Origin: an uncultured Steroidobacter sp.
GTDB taxonomy: Bacteria > Pseudomonadota > Gammaproteobacteria > Steroidobacterales > Steroidobacteraceae
Direction of reading: 5' to 3'
Assembly: GCA_946478975.1 (NCBI GenBank)
Contig: CAMLEO010000245.1
Location: forward strand, 1 to 10,969
DNA: 10,969 nt
The notes under the pieces are model-generated. The model saw only the letters and a program-made list of their open reading frames with translations, was not told where the DNA came from and made no database searches. A program made the translations under genes and the position numbers. Below, in pieces: positions 5,267-10,969 of this stretch; position 1 is the first letter of the stretch; each line of letters starts with the position of its first letter.

Positions 5267-7669
5267 ATGAGCAATTCGAACACTCAGCAGGACAGCTCGT
5301 TTATCTGTTCGCCCGATCCCGCGGCCCTGATCGACAAGCTCGGGGGCAGCGCGCCCAACATCGAAGTGCTGACTTTCTGGAGCCTGGAACCCGCCTACCC
5401 CAAGGACCGGCTTCGCTATCATCTGGGCCAACTCGCCATGTTGAATCTCATGAACGAGCTTGCCGACCGGGGCTGCGCCGTCGAGGCGCTGATTTGTGAC
5501 GCGCAGTCGCGTTCCATTTTGGGCGTGCAAGCGGACGAGCTGCGGGACGATGTCTCCGTCACCGAGAAGTTCATCCACAGCCTGCGTAACAACGCAGTAT
5601 CCGTGCGCCGCATGAGTCAGCTCATGGAGCAATTGCATGCGCACGACGCTGGCGCCGCGGCGCTCGCCGACTTGGTGGTGAAGGGTGCGCTTCACTTCCG
5701 CAATTTCATCCAGAAGGAACGGCCGCCGGACGACGTCATCTCGCGATTGGAGCGCTTCCGTACGCTGCATGAGGTTGCGTCCTTCGATCCTTCCGTCAAA
5801 GCCTATGTCGCTAAGCTGCAGAAGGAGTTCCCTACGGCGCAAGCGGTGGAGCTGTTGGCCGCGCTCTATGCCTCGCGGCGGCGACCATCGTGGTTCGACG
5901 CGTTCTGGCTCGGCGACATGGCCGCCTGGATTTCGCGCAAGGCCGGCACCAACAACACCGTAAAAGTCATCCTCGAAGCCAATCGCAGCGCATATGCGTG
6001 GCTGACGCATACGTGCTTTCTAAATATCGGAAGCATGAATGCACGCGAACCCGGCAGCACGCATTGGCCTCGAATGTGCTTTGTCGATCCGGTGCTCGCG
6101 ACCGGCGGCGCTTTGCCGATGCAGCTCGGCATTCGCGATCAAGCCGTGTTTCTGTACCACAAGGACGGCGGGTTGAAGGTTCGTTTGGAAACAGCCGCCA
6201 ACGATGCGCTGAAATCCTACCGTCGATGGTTCATGCGAGATCTGCCGGAAGACACGGCGCCCGCGACGCTGCGCAATGAATTGATCAAACGCGTGCAGGC
6301 GCTGCGCGCGAAGTTCGATGAAGACTTCTTGGAGCGAGAGTCCAAGGTGGATGTTGCGCCGGCCAAGCCGCCGGCGAATGTCAGCATCGGCCTGTGTCTT
6401 TCTGGCGGGGGATTTCGCGCCATGTTTTTTCATCTGGGCGTCGTCCGTCTGTTGCAGGGCCTGGGCCTGCTTCAGCACACAGCCGCCGTCTACTCGGTTT
6501 CCGGCGGCAGCATTCTCGCGGCAAATCTTGCGAAGCACTGGGCGGAGTATGCGCAGGGCAATCAAGAGCAGGCGGCTTTCATGCGTACCTGGACTCCGCT
6601 GCGCCGGCTGGCTCAATCGGATGTCCGTGGTCGTATTATTCGTCGCGGCTTCCTCTGGAGCTGGTTCAGCGCCTGGGCGACGCGTTGCCTGGAGCGCTAT
6701 TACCGGAGGCTCGCCGAGTTCGACTTCGAGCTGCAGAACTTGCCGGAGTCGCCCAAGTTCGCGCTGTTGGCGACGAGCATGCGCACGGGCAAGGCGGTGG
6801 CGTTTGTTCGCGAGGGTTTTGATGACGGAGATGGGACCCGCAAATATCCGGATATGCCCGTGGCCCGCGCCGTCGCCGCATCTTCCGCGTTTCCGCCGGT
6901 ATTCCCTGCCGTGCCGATGCCAGCCAAGTTGTTTTTGCGCGATGGCCAAACCAGCAACAAGGTCGACGAGCTGCTCACGGACGGCGGTGTTTATGACAAC
7001 CTCGGCCTCACGACGCTGCTGAGGGATGCGAAGCAGCGCGCCGATGAGCGATGGTGCACGGTGATGATTGTGAGCGATGCATCCGCGCCGTTCGCCACAC
7101 CTTCGTCGGAGCGCTACCGCACTGTAATCAACAGGGGAATTCGCACCACCGACATTTTGATGAAACGCGTCAGTGACCTTGAAGCTCGCGCCAAAAGTGC
7201 GGAAGAAGATCCGGATGCTTGTCCGCTGGTCGTGCGAGCGAAGATCGATACCGTCCTGGAGCAGGACGCGCTGGCGTCCTGCGAGGGCTTCAAGGTGCAA
7301 GACAAGCGCGTGCAAGAACTGACGGCCGGCATCCGCACCGATCTCGATACCTTCTCTGACGAGGAGATCGCCTCACTCATGCGGCACGGCTACGAAGTGG
7401 GGTTGGATGCGCTCCAGCGAGCGGGCATGGTCCCGGCCGGTTTTGTTCCGGAGGACCCGTGCGGCGTGCCGTTTCCCGCGATGGTGAATTTCAGCGGCAC
7501 TGACGCGGAGCAAGCCAGCGCCCCCAACGAGCAGCATCAAGTGGAGCATTTGCGCCAGCTGCTGCGGGACTCCGCCAGACGGCGACTCGGCATGTTCAAT
7601 CGAGCCGATGGATTTAGTTGGTGGGTGCTGGCGGCGGTTTTGGTATCGGTGTATTTCATCATCGGCTAA
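5267..7669 (+). CDS. Patatin-like phospholipase with large N-terminal domain and C-terminal membrane anchor
   Basis: An 800-aa protein of three parts. Residues 372 to about 610 form a patatin-type lipase: oxyanion segment LSGGGFRAMFFHLG (378-391), nucleophile S412 in YSVSGGS (first Gly of GxSxG is Ser), and dyad D572 in DGGVYDNLGL. Patatins hydrolyse acyl esters of membrane lipids with a Ser-Asp dyad. Residues 1 to about 360 have no domain I can name with confidence. An EVLTFW strand, then RLRYHLGQLAMLNLM and VEALICDAQ (33-80), resemble the HIGH-motif start of class I aminoacyl-tRNA synthetases (HUP fold), a tentative reading. Residues 784-799 (WWVLAAVLVSVYFIIG) are one hydrophobic helix at the very C-terminus after an Arg-rich stretch, so the protein is probably tail-anchored in the inner membrane with its domains in the cytoplasm. 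A strong GAGAGGGG ribosome site precedes the ATG; gaps are 20 bases upstream and 15 downstream. Confidence 0.9.
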   Translation: MSNSNTQQDSSFICSPDPAALIDKLGGSAPNIEVLTFWSLEPAYPKDRLRYHLGQLAMLNLMNELADRGCAVEALICDAQSRSILGVQADELRDDVSVTEKFIHSLRNNAVSVRRMSQLMEQLHAHDAGAAALADLVVKGALHFRNFIQKERPPDDVISRLERFRTLHEVASFDPSVKAYVAKLQKEFPTAQAVELLAALYASRRRPSWFDAFWLGDMAAWISRKAGTNNTVKVILEANRSAYAWLTHTCFLNIGSMNAREPGSTHWPRMCFVDPVLATGGALPMQLGIRDQAVFLYHKDGGLKVRLETAANDALKSYRRWFMRDLPEDTAPATLRNELIKRVQALRAKFDEDFLERESKVDVAPAKPPANVSIGLCLSGGGFRAMFFHLGVVRLLQGLGLLQHTAAVYSVSGGSILAANLAKHWAEYAQGNQEQAAFMRTWTPLRRLAQSDVRGRIIRRGFLWSWFSAWATRCLERYYRRLAEFDFELQNLPESPKFALLATSMRTGKAVAFVREGFDDGDGTRKYPDMPVARAVAASSAFPPVFPAVPMPAKLFLRDGQTSNKVDELLTDGGVYDNLGLTTLLRDAKQRADERWCTVMIVSDASAPFATPSSERYRTVINRGIRTTDILMKRVSDLEARAKSAEEDPDACPLVVRAKIDTVLEQDALASCEGFKVQDKRVQELTAGIRTDLDTFSDEEIASLMRHGYEVGLDALQRAGMVPAGFVPEDPCGVPFPAMVNFSGTDAEQASAPNEQHQVEHLRQLLRDSARRRLGMFNRADGFSWWVLAAVLVSVYFIIG

Positions 7670-7684
7670 AGAGGCTGGAGCGCC

Positions 7685-8410
7685 ATGCGAGTCGCGATCA
7701 CGGGAAGTAGCGGCGGAGTCGGCAGGGAAATCGCGATGCGCTATGCCGCTGCGGGCGCGATCGTCATCGGCGTCGATCGTGCCCGGCCCATCGGCGATGT
7801 TCCCTATCGACACATCGAGTGTGATATCGCGTCCGAGGCGGCGGTTGCGGAGGCGGCCCATCAGATTGGCCGAGCCGTGGACGCGCTGGATCTCCTGGTG
7901 CACGCGGCAGGCGTATTCCATGCGGATGAAACAGCTTCCAACTCCTCCGAGCAGATGTTCGAGCTCTGGCAGGTGAACTATGTCGCGCCGTGCGATCTAT
8001 CGGATCGACTGCTGCCGCTGCTCAGCAAAGGCACTGATCCCCTGATCGTATTCATCGCATCGACGGATGCCATCGTCGCGAGTGGCGGGCAAAGTTGTGA
8101 GATCGGCGTGACTCATGACGTCCGCTACGCGGCTTCCAAGGGAGCCTTGGTGACCGCTACACGTGCGCTCGCGATGCGCTGGGCGCGGCAAGGCATTCGG
8201 GTGAACGCCGTCTGCCCGACGATCATTCGCTCGCCAATGACTGAAAGCCTGCTTCGCGTCGCTGGCAAGGAAGCGCAACTGGCGGCGCACATTCCACTCG
8301 GACGCATCTGTGAGCCCAAAGATGTCGCGACGGCGGTGGAGGCGTTGTATCGCCTCACCATGACGACCGCGCATGTGTTGCCTGTGGATGGTGGGTACCT
8401 ATGTCAGTAA
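7685..8410 (+). CDS. Short-chain dehydrogenase/reductase (SDR family)
   Basis: A 241-aa classical SDR, an NAD(P)-dependent oxidoreductase that interconverts alcohol and ketone. Cofactor motif TGSSGGVG is at 6-13 and D31 at the end of the second strand suggests NAD(H) preference. The HAAG motif (73-76) replaces the common NNAG. The catalytic set is N98, S126 (VFIASTDA), Y148 and K152 (YAASK), followed by GIRVNAVCPTIIRSPM and the family end VLPVDGGYL. The distance from S126 to Y148 is 22 residues rather than the usual 13, so an extra loop of about 9 residues (ASGGQSCEIGV region) sits at the active site. A GGAG ribosome site lies 4 bases before the ATG. The last 10 bases overlap the aminotransferase gene, so the two are translationally coupled and probably act in sequence. 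The substrate is unknown. Confidence 0.92.
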   Translation: MRVAITGSSGGVGREIAMRYAAAGAIVIGVDRARPIGDVPYRHIECDIASEAAVAEAAHQIGRAVDALDLLVHAAGVFHADETASNSSEQMFELWQVNYVAPCDLSDRLLPLLSKGTDPLIVFIASTDAIVASGGQSCEIGVTHDVRYAASKGALVTATRALAMRWARQGIRVNAVCPTIIRSPMTESLLRVAGKEAQLAAHIPLGRICEPKDVATAVEALYRLTMTTAHVLPVDGGYLCQ

Positions 8411-9777
8411 ATCGTTCCTCGCGGGACGAGCTGGCGTTGCTCGGCGGCGTGCCGTTGTGCCGTTTTTCTGAGTTCCCGCGCGATCGCGTCGTGCCGTCAG
8501 CTGAGGCGCTTGCCGCCGCTGCCAGCGCGCTCAGTTCCGGTTCGTGGTCGATGTTTACTTCGCCGGAAGTTGCCGCTTTCGAAACTGAGTTCGGCTACTT
8601 CGTCGGTGCGAAACACGTCGTGCTGGTGAATAGCTGCACCACCGCCATTCTAGCGAGCCTCATGGCCGCCGGAGTTCGCGCGGGGGATTTTGTCGCCGTC
8701 CCCGCATATACATACATCGGCTCATGCATGCCGATACTGGCACTGGGTGCGCGGCCGATCCTGGTGGACATCGACCTGGCGACGCAATCGATGCACGTCG
8801 GGGCACTGCAAAGAGTTCTGAAGGCTTATCCCGTCCGCGCGGTCTTGCACGTCCATTTGTTCGGAGCTTGTGTGAGCGCGGCCGAGATCAGCGATCTGTG
8901 TCGTCAGCACGGTGCGTCATACATTGCGGACTCCGCCCAATTCCTGGGTGATCGTGGCGCTACATCACTGTTAGCGGAGCTGGGCGCCGTCTGCTTCAGC
9001 TTCGGCGAGAGCAAATTGTTGCGATTGGGGGAGGGCGGCGCGATCGCGACGAATTCCGCGGAGCTTGCCGAGCGCCTGCGAATGGCGCGTCATGAAGGGG
9101 AGCAGTGGACGCGCCTCAACTCGTCGCGACTAGCTGGCAAGCGACCCACCACGAGTGACGTCCTTGCTCATCTCGCGAGCGTGCAGCAGGGTTTGAATTT
9201 TCGACCGCTTTCGATCTCCGCCGCGATCGGGCGCGTGATGTTGCGGGAATTACCGGACCATCTGCGCGTGACGGCGGCGAACGCAGCCACGCTTTCGGAC
9301 GCGTTGGCAGGCATGACAAACATCGCGTTGCCTTCCGAGCAGCGTCGCACCTGGTGGACCTATCCGTTGCGCCTCGTAGACGAGGATGTGGATCGCGATT
9401 CGGTGCTGGCAGCTTTGCTGGCCGAAGGCGTCCCCGCGGGCGTGCACTTCCCGAGGCTGCTGGTCGATCATCCGATCGTGAAGCAGTCGGACGCGGTGGA
9501 ACCGGAGGAGCCCATCGCGGCAAGGCAGTTCGCCCGCGCGCATCTGGTTCTGCCCATCTACGATCCATTGCAGGCCGAACACATGCAACGCCTGAGTATG
9601 GCGTTGACCAAGGTCCTTGGTAACGTAGATCGGCTGCGATCGTCGGCAGCCCGTACGCGAGCGCATCACCTGCTGACAGCCTTGCCCATCGAGGAGTTGT
9701 GCGACGGCCTGTTCCTGTTTCTCGCCGAGGAACATGAATGTTGGACACCCATCCGCACCCCGGCTTGCCTCCAGTGA
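8401..9777 (+). CDS. DegT/DnrJ/EryC1/StrS-family PLP-dependent aminotransferase
   Basis: A 458-aa fold-type I PLP enzyme. In this family a sugar or cyclitol ketone receives an amino group, usually from Glu or Gln. Visible motifs are NSCTTAILASL (77-87), VPAYTYIGS (100-108), D177 and Q180 of ADSAQFLG, which contact PLP, and K205 in FSFGESKLLRLGEGGA, the predicted Schiff-base lysine. The opening LALLGGVPL resembles the start of aminocyclitol and AHBA-type members (StsC, BtrS, RifK), a clue but not proof of a cyclitol-like substrate. The C-terminus runs about 45-50 residues past the usual end of the fold with no recognised motif. The ATG lies inside the last codons of the SDR gene. No sugar nucleotidyltransferase or glycosyltransferase is nearby, so a classical deoxyaminosugar pathway is incomplete in this window. 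Confidence 0.92.
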   Translation: MSVNRSSRDELALLGGVPLCRFSEFPRDRVVPSAEALAAAASALSSGSWSMFTSPEVAAFETEFGYFVGAKHVVLVNSCTTAILASLMAAGVRAGDFVAVPAYTYIGSCMPILALGARPILVDIDLATQSMHVGALQRVLKAYPVRAVLHVHLFGACVSAAEISDLCRQHGASYIADSAQFLGDRGATSLLAELGAVCFSFGESKLLRLGEGGAIATNSAELAERLRMARHEGEQWTRLNSSRLAGKRPTTSDVLAHLASVQQGLNFRPLSISAAIGRVMLRELPDHLRVTAANAATLSDALAGMTNIALPSEQRRTWWTYPLRLVDEDVDRDSVLAALLAEGVPAGVHFPRLLVDHPIVKQSDAVEPEEPIAARQFARAHLVLPIYDPLQAEHMQRLSMALTKVLGNVDRLRSSAARTRAHHLLTALPIEELCDGLFLFLAEEHECWTPIRTPACLQ

Positions 9778-9786
9778 GCATTCGCG

Positions 9787-9814
9787 GCGGTGGATCGGCA
9801 CCGCGCTTGTTTTG
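9787..9814 (+). terminator. Candidate weak intrinsic terminator after the accessory block
   Basis: GCGGTG (9787-9792) pairs with CACCGC (9799-9804) across a 6-base loop. Two bases later comes a T-rich run, TTGTTTTG (9807-9814). It lies 10 bases past the aminotransferase stop and 40 bases before pgeF. The stem is short, so termination may be partial. It would mark the 3' end of the inserted block. Confidence 0.35.
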
Positions 9815-9853
9815 CTGTATCTTCTGCGCCGCGCAGGTCCCCGAAACCGCTGA

Positions 9854-10600
9854 ATGACTCACTCTCCACGTTGGATCACTCCTGATTGGCCGGCGCCCGC
9901 TCGCGTCAAGGCGGCTGCCAGCCTGCGCATCGGCGGGCGCAGCCAAGGGACATTCGACAGTCTCAATCTGGGTTCGCACGTTGGGGACGAGGCGGCCGCG
10001 GTTGCGGAGAATCGGCGGTTGCTTCGAGCAGGGTTGCAATTGCCGGCCGAGCCGACGTGGTTGAATCAAGTGCATGGCACGACGGTCGTGAATGCGCTCG
10101 AAGCGGCGACGTTGAGGCCGGCAGCGGATGCTTCGGTTGCATTCAGCCCCGACGCCGTTTGTGTCGTACTCACGGCGGACTGTTTGCCAGTACTGTTTTG
10201 TGATCGCGCCGGAACGCGAGTGGGCGCAGCTCACGCGGGTTGGCGAGGGCTGGTCGGCGGCGTGCTGGCGGAAACAATCGAGGCGCTCGGCGTGCCGCCG
10301 TCCGAGTTGCTCGCCTGGCTCGGCCCGGCGATCGAGCAGGAGGCGTTCGAGGTGGGGCCGGAGGTGCGCGAACAATTCGTCGCGCGCGATCCGAAAAACA
10401 GCAGCGCGTTTCAAACCAATGCCCGCGGCCGCTGGCAGGCCGATTTATATCAACTCGCTCGCAACGAGCTGGCGCGGCTCGGCGTCACTTCCGTGCATGG
10501 CGGCGGCTTCAAATGTTTCGCCGACAGCGAACGTTTCTATTCCTACCGTCGCGACCCGCGCACGGGCCGGATGGCGACGCTGGTGTGGCTCGCTGGCTGA
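9854..10600 (+). CDS. pgeF: Peptidoglycan editing factor PgeF (YfiH/DUF152, multicopper-oxidase-like)
   Basis: A 248-aa YfiH-family protein, the normal length. The metal-binding triad is H74 (LNQVHG), C110 (LTADCLPVLF) and H127 (AAHAGWRG), matching the E. coli YfiH triad within a few positions. Further family marks are SLNLGSHVGD, GGGFKCFADSERFYSYRRD and the start WITPDWPAP. Family members have been reported to show polyphenol oxidase and purine nucleoside phosphorylase/deaminase activity. In E. coli PgeF limits incorporation of wrong amino acids into peptidoglycan precursors. It usually follows rluD directly; here five genes intervene. The 76-base upstream gap holds a terminator-like hairpin and a TATCTT at 9818 that has no matching -35, so an own promoter is possible but unproven. 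No clear Shine-Dalgarno is visible. Confidence 0.95.
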   Translation: MTHSPRWITPDWPAPARVKAAASLRIGGRSQGTFDSLNLGSHVGDEAAAVAENRRLLRAGLQLPAEPTWLNQVHGTTVVNALEAATLRPAADASVAFSPDAVCVVLTADCLPVLFCDRAGTRVGAAHAGWRGLVGGVLAETIEALGVPPSELLAWLGPAIEQEAFEVGPEVREQFVARDPKNSSAFQTNARGRWQADLYQLARNELARLGVTSVHGGGFKCFADSERFYSYRRDPRTGRMATLVWLAG

Positions 10601-10627
10601 GCGTCCCTTACAAATAAGATTTCCCGC

Positions 10628-10969
10628 ATGCATCTTCTGACCTGGATTGTCCTGTTCACGGCCATTGGCGGTGCCCTGAGCGCGCTCGCGGCGTCGGCGT
10701 TTCTGGTCGTGTCCGATCGCGTGCGAGCGCGAGTGCTGCCGCATCTGGTGAGCTTCGCCACCGGCGCTCTGCTGAGCGCGGCGCTGCTCGGTTTGCTGCC
10801 GCATGCGATCGAGTCCGCCGGCCTCGCCGACGCTCACAAGATCGGCATGACGCTGCTCGGCGGCCTGCTGCTGTTCTTCGTGCTCGAAAAGATGGTGCTC
10901 TGGCGGCACTGTCACGAAGACGTGTGCGAGGTCCACGTCAATCCAGAGCCGCACGGGCATCACGGCCAC
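10628..10969 (+). CDS. ZIP-family divalent metal transporter, N-terminal part (3' truncated)
   Basis: An open frame of 114 codons from the ATG at 10628 to the window edge, with no stop. The product has three hydrophobic segments: residues 3-28, about 38-58 (FATGALLSAALLGLLPHAIE, running into H59 and E62), and about 72-91 (LLGGLLLFFVLEKMVL). This is the ZIP pattern, with the HAIE-type turn after the second helix and an E-K after the third. A His-rich loop follows (HCHEDVCEVH, then HGHHGH at the edge), typical of the metal-binding loop between helices 3 and 4. ZIP proteins import Zn2+ or other divalent metals into the cytoplasm. It starts 27 bases after pgeF and is probably co-transcribed. There is no clear ribosome site in the AT-rich spacer. 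Metal specificity is undetermined. Confidence 0.87.
   Translation, partial: MHLLTWIVLFTAIGGALSALAASAFLVVSDRVRARVLPHLVSFATGALLSAALLGLLPHAIESAGLADAHKIGMTLLGGLLLFFVLEKMVLWRHCHEDVCEVHVNPEPHGHHGH

Noticed and set aside
6020..7315. Long minus-strand frame opposite the patatin gene
   Set aside because: The plus strand carries clear patatin motifs across the same region. The antisense product has no recognisable domain and looks like codon-bias shadowing.
9818..9823. TATCTT as a -10 box for pgeF
   Set aside because: No acceptable -35 hexamer lies 16-18 bases upstream; kept only as a remark in the pgeF entry.
4086..9853. Accessory block as a classical mobile island
   Set aside because: No integrase, transposase, tRNA target or flanking direct repeat could be seen at either edge; only the synteny argument remains.
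9116..10414. Minus-strand frame of 432 codons opposite the aminotransferase and pgeF
   Set aside because: It spans two well-supported genes and their intergenic gap, and its product is Arg/Pro-rich with no motifs.

Overview
The window is a high-GC bacterial chromosomal segment, most consistent with a gammaproteobacterium (Xanthomonadales/Nevskiales/Steroidobacter-like; inferred from gene content and order, not proven). The markers are the 3' end of sucD, a glutamine-dependent NAD+ synthetase, and bamD divergent from rluD, with pgeF further on. In many gammaproteobacteria rluD and pgeF (yfiH) are direct neighbours. Here 5.8 kb carrying five genes lies between them.

Layout: (1) 1-427, end of sucD, with an unusual 94-residue Lys/Ala/Pro tail after the normal SucD C-terminus, followed by a 14-bp GC-rich hairpin (437-471). 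(2) 526-2151, nadE on +, converging on bamD (2185-2973, -) with only 33 bases between the stop codons. (3) 2974-3125, a 152-base divergent region holding a possible bamD -10 box and a perfect GC hairpin. (4) 3126-4085, rluD. (5) 4089-9777, the accessory block on +: NUDIX hydrolase, divergent thymidylate-kinase-like kinase, 800-aa tail-anchored patatin-like lipase with a large unassigned N-terminal region, short-chain dehydrogenase, and DegT/StrS-type PLP aminotransferase. Gaps are 3, 3, 20 and 15 bases and then a 10-base overlap, so these genes look co-transcribed with rluD. (6) A candidate terminator (9787-9814), pgeF (9854-10600) and the start of a ZIP-family metal transporter that runs off the window.

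How the genes may work together: the core genes are housekeeping (TCA cycle, NAD synthesis, outer-membrane assembly, rRNA pseudouridylation, peptidoglycan quality control). In the accessory block the SDR and aminotransferase form a plausible pair that oxidises a hydroxyl to a ketone and then transaminates it to an amine. The NUDIX and kinase proteins suggest a nucleotide or phosphorylated substrate. The patatin would act on lipid at the membrane. I do not recognise this five-gene combination as a named system. It is the best candidate here for something undescribed, either a small-molecule or lipid-modification pathway or a nucleotide-linked conflict system. No integrase, tRNA, IS element, CRISPR array or flanking repeat was seen, so the block is called accessory from synteny and content only.
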